From Salvia splendens (taxonomy: Eukaryota; Streptophyta; Magnoliopsida; Lamiales; Lamiaceae): DNA of 64,000 nt. Shown piece by piece: positions 50,387 to 62,159 of the stretch (its first letter is position 1; every line of letters begins with the position of its first letter). The stretch spans positions 7,378,001 to 7,442,000 of the forward strand of contig NC_056046.1 of the NCBI RefSeq assembly GCF_004379255.2. Reading direction: 5' to 3'. The notes below the pieces were generated by a model. It was not told where the DNA came from. It saw only the letters and a list, made by a program, of their open reading frames with translations, and searched no databases. A program made the position numbers and the translations under genes.

Positions 50387-51478
50387 TATCAGTTCTAGTC
50401 TTGATATTACGTTAAAAACTGATATTTATGAATAAACGAACTGATATTGAGTTAATTGCCAACTAATGAGCTGATATAGTTCTATGCTTAAAAAAATTTG
50501 AAATGAACAATATCTATATATACCAATTTGATCCTTTTATTGATTTGATTAATGCGTTGTAATATATAGCTTATATCTAAAGCATCCAATCATAATTTCA
50601 GTGACATACTAATCATTTAGCATTTATATAAACATACCGGAACACATGTCCGAAATTACTAACAATCAAAGCCATCTAATTAAATGATTAATGAAAGCCA
50701 AAAAGATTTACCCACGTTGAGATTAGCATGCAACCGATGAACCGAATGTTAGGATTAGTAGATTGAACTAGTATTAATTAGAAACCAAATTGTTGAGCAC
50801 CAAAAGTGATGATTAATATGTTATGGAAATAAGATATAACTCCTATAAAAAAACGACACCTCCTCGAAGTGGGTAACTAATTTTTCAAATTTGTTTAATG
50901 TGGGGACATTTTGTTGCTATTTATTTCTTTTGGATTAGTATGACTAACATATCCTCTTGAATTATTGTACTCTCTTAAGTGGAAAGAAAAAAGATGAGTC
51001 ATTTCCATCAATCCATCTTTCTCTATTCTTTACATCTCTAGGTCCACTTTTCAAGCATAAAGTATCTATGACTTTGGATCACTAAAAAATTTATTTGATG
51101 AAATATAGGCTCAAGCCAATTGTATTTTATGAAAGTCATGAAATTTGTGAGAATTAGAGGACTATTTTCAGTAATTTATTCGCTTAAACTATATTATTTG
51201 AAGAAATGTTATACTACACTTTATATTTAAGCATGAAAATTGGCAACGTATAGCCTACCTTTGCATTTAGCATTTTAATTATAATTACAATTACAATTAT
51301 TAAATTTAGAAACCTATTAGTGATAGTGTTATTTAATAATGGTATACATCACATTGAAGACAAAGAAAAAGAAGAACAAACCTTATCACTTTTGAGTTTC
51401 TACTTATGTCAAAAAATTCTTTTTTTGAAATTAAATAGTGTCCGGTGTCTATTACTATATATTATGTAGGGAGGGGTA

Positions 51479-51719
51479 GTGATAAAATGCAAACTCTAAA
51501 TATTGTACAAACTCCAAACTATGATCTGGGCCGTTAGAAAATGTCAACAGATGACAAAATAACATCAACAGAAAATGTCAACACAATATCAATACAACAT
51601 CAACCGTTGACACCGTGTTGACATTTTTTTTTTTGTTATTTTGTCATCTGTTGACATTTTCTAATGGTCCAGATAATAGTTTGGAGTTTGTACAATATTT
51701 AGAGTTTGCATTTGATTAC
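51479..51719. mobile_element. foldback MITE with long arms
   Basis: Arms of roughly 110 bp are inverse copies, sharing TGCAAACTCTAAATATTGTA and AAATGTCAACAGATGACAAA. The centre is short. No clear target duplication was found, so the superfamily is undetermined. Confidence 0.8.
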
Positions 51720-51807
51720 ATCCATATTATGTAAGTATGTAAGAGATTACTAAAGCACTAAAATTGAAGTTTAAACTTTTAAAAATAGTCAATAAGTAGT
51801 AATAGTA

Positions 51808-51957
51808 TTTTTTTTGTTTATCCTGATTATGTAAAAATCATAAAAAACTGGGTTTACGGATTAAGACCGAAAGTCCCCAATAGGTGTTCGTGTTTGAACA
51901 CATGACCTCAAGGTCACCACAACTCTGCACTGCCAACTGCGCTACAACCCGTTGGTA
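51808..51957 (-). mobile_element. tRNA-derived SINE
   Basis: Read on the minus strand, the head shows a box A (TTGTAGCGCAGTTGGCAGTG) and, after about 40 bases, a box B-like GTGTTCAAACAC. A short body follows, ending in an A-rich tail. Flanks GTAGTAATAGTA (51796-51807) and GTAGTGATAGTA (51958-51969) match at 11 of 12 positions, as expected for target duplication by retroposition. Length is about 150 bp. Confidence 0.8.
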
Positions 51958-52678
51958 GTAGTGATAGTAATTTTTATTAACCCATATGCTCATCACAATA
52001 TAATTTTATAAATAGAATAAATTTGAAATATTATAATTTTGGGTTTACTGGTACCCGACTAGTCGGTTCGGATACCTGCATTGGAAATTAGAGTATCCGA
52101 ATTCATATACGGGTCGAGTATTGGGTTGAATATGTTAGAGATTTTGGGTTCGAGTACTCGATTTTTCGGTTTTGGATACCTGCAGGTACCCGAATTTGCA
52201 AGCCTACTTTTACATATTCTATTTTTCAAGCAAATTTCTTCATATGAACATATTTTGATTCATCATAAAATTATCTTTAATTTTATATATGGTTTAATTT
52301 AAATAGAAAGAGTTATATTAATTTTAAGTTTTGAGATATTTTATGAGAGAGAATGTGAGAGCACACAAATTTTATCTGTATTCGAAAATGAATCGATGTA
52401 ATCAACAATTCAAAATATACTTTATTGAGTCAATGAACTATAGTTCAACATAATAATAAGTCATACTTCCGCACAATATTGAACCATACTTCAACACATC
52501 ATATATTTCATATCTAGTCTCTTTAGTTAAATGTACAACGCCATCACGGGTTGTAATCAAGACCGTCTAAAATTCACATCTATCGATTGTTATTCAGTCT
52601 CATTATAAATTAGAAGTGGTTCTAGTATGAATACAACTCTAACCACGTACATGCACACACATATATATGGTTGCATTA

Positions 52679-52986
52679 GAGCATCTCCAGGGGAAAAGGT
52701 AAGTTCAGAAGGTATATTTCTCATTTACCTTCTAAAAAAGGTAATTATACCTTCTTAAAAAGTAATGGACTCAAAGAGAAGAAGGTAAATTAAGAAGACA
52801 AATAAAAATAACTAACTTTTTACCTTTTTATTCTAAGAAGAGGTAAAGATACCTTCTCAAAATGAAAGAAGGTATAATACCTCCCCAAATACCTTTTCTA
52901 TTGGAGCATGAAATTTTATAAGAAAAGGTAAATATGGTAGTTATTTCTCTTTACCTCTCCATTTACCCTTTTCCTTGGAGATGCTC
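52679..52986. mobile_element. Tourist-like (PIF/Harbinger) MITE
   Basis: GAGCATCTCCAGGGGAAAAG at the left and TTTTCCTTGGAGATGCTC at the right are terminal inverted repeats. TTA flanks both ends (52676-52678 and 52987-52989). Length is 308 bp. Confidence 0.85.
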
Positions 52987-54050
52987 TTAGAGCGACACAA
53001 TACCCTTATATCATACTCGTAACTAAGATCAAATCTTGACCCTTCGATGAAAAGATGGATAACTATTGAAAGAGATTGATTAACCATGGGAGTGCAACAA
53101 AATGACCCAAAATGTCATAACTATTTCACAAACACATATATGGGCCTTAAGGTGGCCACTTTGGTGGGTCAACCGACTCTGGTTCTAGAAGTACAATGCA
53201 CTAATTAAGCTGTAAAGCAGTGTTGCTACACCAACTCTGTCCACCAAACATATTGATCTCCTCTGTTTAGCCTTGTGACCTCTTTTGTGTCATAAAATGT
53301 CTAGAATTCAAATCACATTAATTGTTCCCCATTCCAAGTAAAACAGAGCACATAAGAGATTGGATGGATTTCTTGAAAACTAGGTTAGCCTATTATATTT
53401 CACTAGGCTCACACATAAATTTAAGAGGACTCAGATATTAAAATTTAGTAATTAACAGTAGCACCAAACATATTGAAAAAAAGGAAGCCATTTTCACCTT
53501 TTAAAAATTCTCTTGCACTTCATCAATAGTTTTGCCGGCCCTATTATATTCCTAAGTTCACGTGATACTTACTCTTTTCTGTATTTTTCGATTATATAGA
53601 TTTTTCAGAGCTTGATTTGTGTTGGATTGAATCAGCATATTTTCATACTCTTTGTATATTACCCTTTATAGCTTTGTTCTCATTCCTAGCTAGCATGTAA
53701 TATTACTACTTGTATTTCTTTGATCCAAACCAGACTTGAATATTGACATCTTTTTGCTCTCCCCATAAATACATAGCATATATATTTAAACACCTAGCAA
53801 AATATTAGGCAAGAGTGATCTAAGTTAAATGAAGAGATGGTTAAAAGAGATTAAGAAGAATGTGGATGGAGGGCCGTGGAAGATGATTTATTCCAAATGA
53901 GACGTTCCGAGTCAAGTCCACACTTCTTAACAAATGTTCTCTTAGATTTCCTAGAGAGCTACATACCTAATTAGGTCAAAATTCAGTTCCGCTCCACATT
54001 TAGGTGCAGACCCTTATAGTTCTCACATAACATTATGTGTGCCAGCCGGC

Positions 54051-56918
54051 TCAGCAGTTCAGCTCACTTGCTGCTGGTGGGTTCCATACATGGGGGTAAG
54101 ACCCATATGCAGCTGCATACATGCTCGGGTCTTGAGGTGGTGGCAACGCATATCCGTATCCATCAAAGAAAGGCGGCCCGTAGTATGCCCCCGTCCATTG
54201 ATTCCCGAAATCACCCCTCGACTATACAATGCACCAAAAACCAACACAAAAAATAAGTACAACATCTTTAATATAATGTGGTGCTTGGCTAAACTTATTT
54301 TAGAGAGGTTTTAAGCTCTAACAGCTAATAATATGTTTCAAGAGCTTATAAGTTAAGGATTTGGACACTTATGAGCTAGTTCGAGAACGGTGAGATAGAG
54401 AGAAATTTGAAAAGAATGGGAAGGGAACAAACCATAGTAGGATATTGGTTGTTGCTTATAAGCTGTTTTGAAGAGTTTATAAGCTGTTTTGAAGAGCTTA
54501 TAAGCTCAGCCAAACACCCTCTACATCAAAGAGATGTGTGAGTTATTTTTCGAGGTGGTTTCTCGTGGGATCGTCCTCACAAGAGACTTTTGTCTTTTTT
54601 ATGTTCACGTGCTTCTAAGCATACGAAATACTGCAAAAACAGGAAGAAAGTGAAACGAAAATTGCCTGTTTGTTGGCTGGATTACGCCCCCAAGACAGAC
54701 GCACAGTTTGTTTCCCAATCGTCGTACCACTCAACTTCTGCAAGGCCTCTTCGGCATCAGTTCTGGCCAATGTTTTCAAGGTTATCACTTATTAGTGCTG
54801 TAGTAAGATACGCAAGCGGTTATCGTGAGATAGTAGAAAATTACCTGCTAGCAAATTGAACAAAACCACATCCTTTCCCAACCGGTATCTTGACAGATAC
54901 TATTTCTCCGTACTGAGAGAAAGGCTGTCTGAGATCTTCATCAGTGACATTAGGGTCAAGTCCTCCAACAAAAATCTAAAAGATCACGGATTAGGCAAAG
55001 ACTTCCAAAAGCAAATAGAAGAGAAGGAAAAAAGGAACAAATAACAAACTGTCGTGTTAACAGAGTCTCCATCAGACTGCGATCCATGCGGTGAGACACC
55101 ATTTGCATATCCACCTATAAAATATTTGCTGCATAAGTAAAAATTCAAGAATATCGAAAAAAATACTGTTTTCGTGAAAGAACTCAACTAACAATAGGTT
55201 TCATATTCATCTCAACTATTAAGGCATTACAGAAGATTATCAGTAACCACAATTTAGAAGATTAAGTTTCCTTATACTGAGAAGTTTCTCTTTGATTGTT
55301 CAGAATTTCACATTAAAATAGATAGAAATTCCGTTACAACAATAAAAGCTATCGAACGAGACTTGAGAGGATATTGCGTAGAAAGGACATCATACATTTC
55401 CCCATTCCATGATTCCTAGATCGTTTTTATTAGCTTTAGAGAAAAGAGACACACACATACAAGGGGTAAACAGAGGCGATTCACGTGGAAGATTAAACAA
55501 CGGGATAAGTCAAGACGATACATATATAGTTGGTGCTGCACCAACAGTACCTGGTGAAGAGTATTGCTGCTGATAACCAGATGACTTCCTCGGTGTTGCT
55601 GCACCAATGCGCATGGGCCGGCTTGAGCAATAAATACCATTCATTTCATTCATAGCCTGTGTTCTTTCACTATCATCTCCAAACCTAACGAAACCATAGC
55701 CTTTTGAACGGCCAGTATTTGCATCGATGACAACTTTAGCGGCTTTAACAGAGGGATACTTGTTTGCAAAAGTCTCGTGGAGCAAATTGTCAGTAACATC
55801 TGCAGCTAGATCACCCACAAAGATGGACAGATCCGAACCATTGTTTGAACGCTTATCGCCCATGCTAAATGCAGCCCAATTTAGACGGAAAAGTTGCTCG
55901 GTGTTAGGCATCGCAACACAAGAGTAAGTCTGCAGAGCTTTCTCCGCTGAAGCGTGTGTAAAGAATTCGACAAATCCATATCCCTCAGAAAAGCCTGTTT
56001 GCTTATTACGGATAACCTTTATGGACGAAACCTGCAACACAAAATTTCAGCCTTGGTAAAAATTTATGTGATGTAGCCACTATAACATAGGAAAATTACA
56101 AAATAATTACCAAGAAATATAGACATCCACAGCAAACATTATATGTACAGAGAATTGAGATTTAAAAGCATGTAATTTCTATCAAAAAGAACCAATTCAT
56201 AATATTAATTAATACTGATTTTAAAAAGATTCATCATTAAATGCAGTTTTTCTATCACTAATCAAAATTTGGAAAGGCTGCCAGTAACGTTCAAATCTAC
56301 ATAATTAAAGCCAAAATATATTCGTGTTTGAATGTACATTCTAAAACGCAGATCAATTATAAGAATCGAATCTATATAAAGAAAAACATGCAAGTATAAT
56401 TAATAGAACCAAAACAAAACAAACTAGTATAGTGAAACCTCTTAGTATTACTTCTCCTACTAAAAAAGCTAAGCTTTATTTAAAGCTCTACTCCTTCTTA
56501 ATCTCACATATATATCTGTATTAATTACCTCTCCGGTTTGAGAGAAGCAGCTGCGGAGATAATCCTCATCCATCCAATTATGCAGGTCGCCCACCCAGAT
56601 CGTGCGATTCTCGCCATTAGATCCACCGCCGTTGCCGCTTCCGGCGGCGGGCTGCTGCGGCGGTGGAGGCGGCGGGGGCAGGGGCGGGTGGTGGTGAAGG
56701 TGGTAGGGCATGTAGTGCGGCGCGTAATGCGGCGCGGGAATCATCCCGTGCTGCATTACCATCGCGGCGGCGGGGTACTGCATCGCCACCCACTGCTGGC
56801 CAGGCACGACGACCTGCTGCTGCGGCGGCGGCACCGCCTTGCTGCCGCCATTGGCGCTCTCGTTGTTGCTCTCCTTGGAACTGCTCTGCTGAGATTCGGA
56901 ACCGTTGCTGGTTTGCAT
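54051..56918 (-). CDS. RBP47: RBP47/RBP45-type RNA-binding protein with three RRMs
   Basis: Exons from 5' to 3' on the minus strand: 56918-56529, 56031-55551, 55114-55050, 54975-54845, 54762-54666, 54221-54051, together 444 codons plus TGA. The N-terminus is Gln/Pro/His-rich (poly-Pro near residues 79-88). RRM1 has IWVGDL and GYGFVEF, RRM2 has IFVGDL and KGYGFVRF, RRM3 has IFVGGL and GCGFVQF, followed by LSWGRNPANKQ. Known: this family binds poly(U)/poly(A)+ RNA in the nucleus and joins stress granules. The intron after exon 5 starts with GC instead of GT. Near the end, five C bases precede ATG where the family's YPMYG..HQQQVS ending would need four, so the annotated frame ends in a different tail (VWNPPAASELNC). 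The conserved ending is present one frame over, with a TGA at 54061-54059. Confidence 0.92.
54281..54517. mobile_element. hAT-like/foldback MITE in RBP47 intron 5
   Basis: GTGCTTGGCTAAACTTAT at the left is the imperfect inverse of ATAAGCTCAGCCAAACAC at the right. The interior repeats AGCTTATAAG and GCTGTTTTGAAGAG. The expected 8-bp target duplication is not visible, so the class is tentative. Confidence 0.6.
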
Positions 56919-57507
56919 CTTTCGGAAGATTAATCCCCAAAAAATTTCGAGGGTTTCAAATGTATGGGCAGAAATTTGGTAATAGTGTGAGGGGGGATAT
57001 AGATATAGATATAGGGAGGGGTGTATGTATAGGTGAATCTGAGTTTTTGTGTGTGTGAGAGAGAAACAGAGGGGGCGTGTGTGGAGGCTGAAGGAGAGGA
57101 TTTGAGGTTTTCATGGGATGCCCTGAGATGACGCGCAACTTCTCACAGCCGTTCGATCCGGATCATCTCCGCCGTGCGATCGTATGGATTCGGTCTTAGT
57201 CGGCCGCCAATTTATGTTTCTTTTGCTTTTTCTGGTTTTATTTGCCCTTTCCCTTTATAGGATGGGGGAATATGGTAAATTCCTTATCCCAATTCTTTCC
57301 AAAATTCAAATTACTAAATTAAATTGAAATTCCATTTTTGTTTTGCCTATGTAAGCAAATTTAAGGATGCAATCATTTTGACTGTGAAAATCAGGTAGAA
57401 AAGGGTAAATTCAGGTTTCAGTGTTTGGATTTCATACATTCAATTTTGTACTTAACGGAATATGCAGTGTAAGTAATTGCTTCTGCTTGTCACGTCTAAC
57501 GTATTAA
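56919..57507 (-). promoter_or_regulatory. 5' UTR and upstream region of the RBP47-like gene
   Basis: On the minus strand the UTR is CT-rich (CTCTCTCACACACACAAAAA complement near 57045) and contains an ATATCT tandem repeat near 56996-57018. No TATA box is certain. The Harbinger element begins about 590 bp upstream of the ATG. Confidence 0.4.
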
Positions 57508-59494
57508 TGTGATCCGCAACGCTCTCTCTTATTCTCTTAACCGTCTCATTTCTACATTATTCATTGGCCCCACTGTACTTTTCATCTCATCTCTTAACTA
57601 AGAAGCAATACATACAACCCTACATTTCTTAACCATTTCATCCCTTAACTATTCATTCAATTTCATTTTTTATTTTTATTTCCAACAAATTCAACTAATA
57701 AAAACACACTTCATTAAATAAAATTAAATTACAACTTAAAATTCTAAAAAAAAAACCACATTAATAAAATCTAAAAAAAATAAAAAATAGTTGTCTAATG
57801 GTGATCATGTGCGTCTACTGGTTGCCAAATTTTACCCAAATGTGCTCCATTAGATCCTCATAGAGTTAAGCGTGGGCGGTAGAATCACGTGTCCTTACCC
57901 AAATAGACAACCGATCTTGCATAGACGGATGCACTCCACTGCGAGGCGGACTACTTGCGGTAGAGCTTCCAGGGGTTTCAGGGTCGAACCAATTTCCCGC
58001 CTCAGGTCATTCGTCGGCGACAATCATGTTGTGCAAGATTATTCACGTATATATGATGTCGACCATATTCTCCATAAACCACGTACGAGTCGGGGCTTTG
58101 ATAATGTTGAAGCGAGCTTGGAGAACCCCGAACGCTCTCTCCACATCCTTGCGAGCAGCCTCTTGCTTCTGCGCAAAAAGAGCCTGTTTTTCGTTCACCG
58201 GCCTGTTGAACGTCTTCACGAAGGTTGGTCACTTCGGATAGATGACGTCGGCAAGATAGCACCCCATTTTATACTGCCGGTTGTTAGCGATGAAGTTGAT
58301 GGCCGACGCTTTACCATTTAAAACTTCGGTGAAGAGGTCGGATTGATTGAGCACGTTGACGTCGTTGTTCAATCCGGGGACCCCAAAATACGCATGCCAA
58401 ATCCATAGCCGGTAGTCGGCAATGGCCTCGAGTATAACGGTGGGGTGGGTGCCTTTGTGGATGCTCGTGTATGACCCCCTCCACGCCACAGGGCAATTCT
58501 TCCATTGCCAATGCATGCAATCGACGTTGCCAAGCATCCCGGGGAATCCGTGCACTTCTTCTTGAAGTCGGAGCAAAACTTACAATCTGCGGTGCTTGGC
58601 TTCCGGAGAAATTCGTCGGTGAAGGCTGCCCGAACGCCTTTGCAGAAGTTCATCAAACACATTCTCCCAGTACTTTCCCCAATGTGTAGGTACTCGTCGA
58701 AAAAATCTGTCGTTTGTCCAGTAGCAAGCTGACGGATTGCTGCAGTACATTTCTGGAACGTCGTGTGACTGGGACGGCCAATGGCGTCGAACCCTTCTTG
58801 GAAGAACTCTTCCCGGGCTGCCAATGTATTTGCGATATGCGGAAATGGCGACGGAAGTAGGTCTATCCCCACACTGGGTTCTCACATAAGTAATCGCGTA
58901 CCAACCTTGCGGCGAATTCCTCCCGGTTACAATGGATGTAAGTCTGGGATCGACGTTGAGGCGCCGCGGCTTCCTCCTCCTCCCTACGTCGATCTTCTTC
59001 TAGCGATTCTTCCATTATTCGACGCATTTGCTCAAACGGATCCATGAATGGATTAAATTTGGGAGAAGAATAATGTTTTGAGATGAAAATTAGAGAGGAA
59101 AGAGAGATGATTTGAGAAGAATAGATGTGTGTTTGTGTATATAAATGAGAATGAAAGAGGAGTGTTTATAGAATAAAAAAAGAAAAAAATTAAAATTTCA
59201 ACGGTAATATTACCGTTTTTCATTTTTTTCATTTTTTTTACTAAAATCGATTTTTTTTAAAAAAATGATTTATTGCGTCAGAGTGACGACGCCCACTCGC
59301 GGCCGACGAGTGGCCGTCATGCCTAGCGCCAACGCTCGCCACGTGGCGCGTAGAGAGCTGTCGCGCCAGCCGTCCCTCCGGGACGAGACGCTCGGCGAGA
59401 CGAGACCTGGACGGAAGACTGCAACACTGTCTCTTATCTGTCTCGTCTCTCCGAGACGAAACCGAGACGGTTAAGAGATGCGTTGCGGATGCTC
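57508..59494. mobile_element. decayed PIF/Harbinger transposon, near full length
   Basis: The left end TGTGATCCGCAACGC and right end GCGTTGCGGATGCTC are terminal inverted repeats, with the subterminal motif TCTTAACCGTCTC shared by both. TAA flanks both ends (57505-57507 and 59495-59497), the 3-bp duplication typical of this superfamily. It encloses the broken transposase gene. A TATA-like TTATATA lies upstream of that gene's start, near 59136-59143 on the minus strand. Confidence 0.88.
57815..59045 (-). pseudogene. PIF/Harbinger (HARBI1/DDE_4-like) transposase, broken
   Basis: The ATG at 59045 opens MDPFEQMRRIMEES. A short internal loss and frame changes follow. Recognisable blocks are CTAAIRQLATG, FLRKP, then in another frame HGFPGMLGNVDCMHWQWKNC, PGLNNDVNVLNQSDLF and YKMGCYLADVIYPK. 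A TGA replaces the Trp expected in YPKWPTF. After it comes a third block, QEAARKDVERAFGVLQARFN, and two more TGA codons. The catalytic triad positions are still visible (D in NVDCMHW, D in NNDVNV, E in DVERAFG), but at least two frame changes and three internal stops make it non-functional. This is a domesticated-looking family, yet here it lies inside intact transposon ends, so I call it a dead element. Confidence 0.88.
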
Positions 59495-59627
59495 TAAAAC
59501 TGCATCTTAGACAAGATCCAACAATTTTTACTGTTTATATGAGAAACGAGACCGAGACGGTTAAGAGATGCGTTGCGAATGCTCTAAAAATGCATCTTAG
59601 ACAAGATCCAACAATTTTTACTGTTTA
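59451..59627 (+). repeat. 90-bp tandem duplication spanning the Harbinger right end and its flank
   Basis: The sequence from ACCGAGACGGTTAAGAGATG through GATGCTCTAA and on to CAACAATTTTTACTGTTT occurs at 59461 and again at 59551 with few changes. It covers the last 34 bp of the transposon plus about 45 bp of host DNA, so it arose after insertion. Confidence 0.9.
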
Positions 59628-60075
59628 CCTGTCATTAATTCTAAATTATGATCTAATTTGAAATTTTGTCTCAACTTTACAATTATTATGAAAATGTCTT
59701 CACCTTTATTTGTACTCCTATCAAATTAAGCCGCCCTATTTTTTCCAACCGCTTTGAATAAAAGAATGCACCAATCTCCTTGTCCATAACAATAGTTTTG
59801 GGCCAAATTTTGTAATTTTAAGCCATGATTTTGAGTAGCCAAAAAGTATTAGGAGTGTCTAACTTAGAAATATTCTACTATATTTATTAAACGTTTCAAG
59901 TCGGAATAATTATTACCAAATTGTACTACAGGAAAAAAAAAATTAAGGACATTTTATAAAATAATTAAAATTGCTAATTTGTATTTATGAATATACCATT
60001 TAATGCTTCAAAAAGGGTCCTTATATTTGGTGTTTAAAATTAGGGAATATAAATGGAAGCGTCGTAAAAAAAATA

Positions 60076-60308
60076 CTAACTCCGTTCATAAAAAATAGAT
60101 AAATTTTACTATTTTGGATCGTCCACCAAAATTAGACTAATTATAAAGATGGAAAGTTTTAAATCAACACAAACTATATAAGGAGTACATTATTCTAAAT
60201 TTGGACCCCACAATCCACTAACACTATTTCCATCATTCTAAATTTGGACCCCACAATCCATTATAATCCGTGTCATTTACAACTTTGTCTATTTTTTGTT
60301 GACGGAGA
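60076..60308. mobile_element. probable Stowaway-like MITE, diverged
   Basis: CTAACTCCGTTCATAAAAAA at the left and TTTTTTGTTGACGGAGATA at the right are weakly inverse. A unit containing CTAAATTTGGACCCCACAAT is tandemly duplicated inside (near 60195 and 60238). Confidence 0.55.
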
Positions 60309-60461
60309 TAATAAAGATAAAGATAATTTCTCAACTTAAAGATATTTCCTTTCACCCCCTAAATCGTGGTTATTTTTAAAAAAATTCAATATAAATAATT
60401 GTGTCTTTATTTTTATGTCCTTAAAAGATAATTTTTTTAGTGTTAGAATTAAAGTTTGCGT

Positions 60462-61717
60462 TGTTGGAATCGTGTTTGGTCAAATGATTTTTGACTAATA
60501 ATAAATGTTACAAGACATTTAATTTTGTGAAATTAAATACAACAACGTCGATCTACATTCCGAGTAGATGACCATAGTGTATTCATTTTCTCATATCCGA
60601 TTCCCGGTGAGTGAGAAATAATATATTAAAGTTGGTCACAATAAAGCTAGAAATGAGCAATGTGAAAAGACTAAGAGATTAATTAACTAGGTGTTAATTA
60701 TCCCATATCGGGGATGATACTTCTTTGATAAACTTCTTTGATGAAGTATTTAATCAGATGAATTATCATGTGTAATAATTATCGTGGAATAAGACGGGTG
60801 ACAGAGCCCACACGCGCGCGCCGCCGCCGCCCGCCCGCGACCCGCGCACCGGGTGCCTTGTGCCTTGTGCCTTGTTCTTTGGAGCTGGTTGTTGAGCGTG
60901 GTTCGAGCCTCGTTTGTTCTTTTTAGACCACCCCAAACTCCACGCTATCCCTGACGGGTCCTAGTCCACGCCATGGTCCCGTTGGACCCCAACGCATGAC
61001 GGGAGACAAAAGGTTCCCGCTGGACCCCGACGCACAACGGGAGACAAAAGGTCCCCGCTGGACCCCGACTCACAACGGGAGTCAAAAGGTCCCCGCTGGA
61101 CCCCGACGCACAACGGGAGTCAAAAGGTCCCCGCTAGACCCCGACGCATAACGAGAGACAAAATGTCCCCGATGGACCCCGACGGTCCATGGTGTATCCC
61201 GTCGTGTAGCTTGTCCAGGTGCATCGTGTCTCTTCAACTCTCACTAGCTAGTGCACCAGTCAATAACCCCCGACGGTTATAGTCAAGCCATCATGGTACA
61301 CATAATGGCTGTTGGCTCCATCAATGTCCTGCAGGTGGACTTGGCCTATAAATAGGCATGCATCCATTGCATTCAAAGGCTAAACATACACAAGCATCTT
61401 GCATTCACGCTATCTCCCTCTCTGCATAATCTTCCCCGTCTAAGCTCTGCCCCCACCTTACTCCCGTTCGCTGGAACTCTGTTGCTAGCGGTGCTGCTAC
61501 TTCAAAGACGGAGCCGTTTTATCTTTGGGGACGACACGCCAAACCGTGAGCACTACCGGGGCGTATCTCGTCTTGCGAAAAGAGGACTCCTCGACTCGGC
61601 TTACCACTTTCCACAAGTTTTTTCGTGTAACTTTTGTTCAGTTATTTCCATGTAATTTTCCTTTATTTTCCGTGTATTTTTTCATCTGGCAAGATTTGTA
61701 TATCTCATTACACAACA
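60462..61717 (+). mobile_element. solo LTR (probably Copia-type)
   Basis: It starts TGTTGGAATC and ends TTACACAACA (TG...CA with inverse tips). A perfect 5-bp duplication TGCGT flanks it at 60457-60461 and 61718-61722. No internal retrotransposon domain is present, so it is a solo LTR left by recombination. It contains a TATA box (CTATAAATAG near 61348) and a 38-bp tandem array. Orientation + is inferred from the TATA box; family assignment is weak. Confidence 0.85.
60975..61188 (+). repeat. 38-bp tandem array inside the solo LTR
   Basis: About five and a half units of GGTCCCCGCTGGACCCCGAC followed by GCACAACGGGAGACAAAA, with scattered substitutions. GC-rich, and located about 160 bp upstream of the TATA box, where enhancer-like arrays are often found in LTRs. 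A separate GTGCCTT triplet repeat lies near 60851-60875. Confidence 0.9.
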
Positions 61718-61744
61718 TGCGTATTATTGGCAATTGAATTCTTT

Positions 61745-62047
61745 TCAATAGTAAATATTGGATCCCGGTGGAATCATCTGCTGCGCCGGTGGCTGCATCC
61801 CGGGTGCCCACCCCGGCATCATCTGCATAGGGGGCTGCATGCCGGGTGCCCACCCCGGCATCATCTGCTGCCACGGGTACATGTTGTAGTACCCGGTCAT
61901 CGGAGGCCAACCACCTCCCCCAGGAGCCGGGGAAGTATGGGACCCTACCCCGGGAGTCGGGGGCGTCTGAGACCCTACCCCGGGAGGCGGGGGAGTCTGA
62001 GACCATCCCCCGGGAGTCACTGGAGTACCTTCGTAGTTGTTCTCCAT
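61745..62047 (-). pseudogene. N-terminal fragment of a PIF/Harbinger ORF1-like protein
   Basis: 100 residues from the ATG at 62047. The protein is Pro/Gly/Met-rich with repeats (TPGGWSQTPPPPGVGSQTPP; MMPGWAPGMQPP twice). No SANT/Myb-like domain is reached before the stop, so only the low-complexity N-terminus is present. The link to Harbinger ORF1 rests on composition and on the Harbinger-like terminus at 62361. The solo LTR sits directly downstream. TATATATAG near 62136-62144 (minus strand) could be its old promoter. Confidence 0.5.
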
Positions 62048-62159
62048 TGCTCGTTATTGATCTTGAACAGAAAGTAAGGTAGAGAGAGTACTCGTTAAAA
62101 CAAGTGGTGCGAATGAAAATGACGTTCAAAGCGCGTATATATAGTGTTTTCGATTTTTT

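Larger units (their letters stand above)
47905..54050. other. intergenic region with several small transposons
   Basis: The first part is probably the promoter and 5' UTR of the DUF547 gene, with a possible 5'-UTR acceptor near 47935. Apart from the elements listed separately (50233, 51479, 51808, 52679), it is AT-rich and without supported genes. A short GC-rich patch lies at about 49685-49795. Confidence 0.55.

Noticed and set aside
56538..57058. 131-codon plus-strand frames over the RBP47 first exon
   Set aside because: Antisense shadows of the GC-rich Pro/His/Gly coding exon.
61634..62129. Alternative frames over the ORF1-like region, both strands
   Set aside because: They are shadows of the Pro/Gly repeat-coding frame on the minus strand, lacking independent support.
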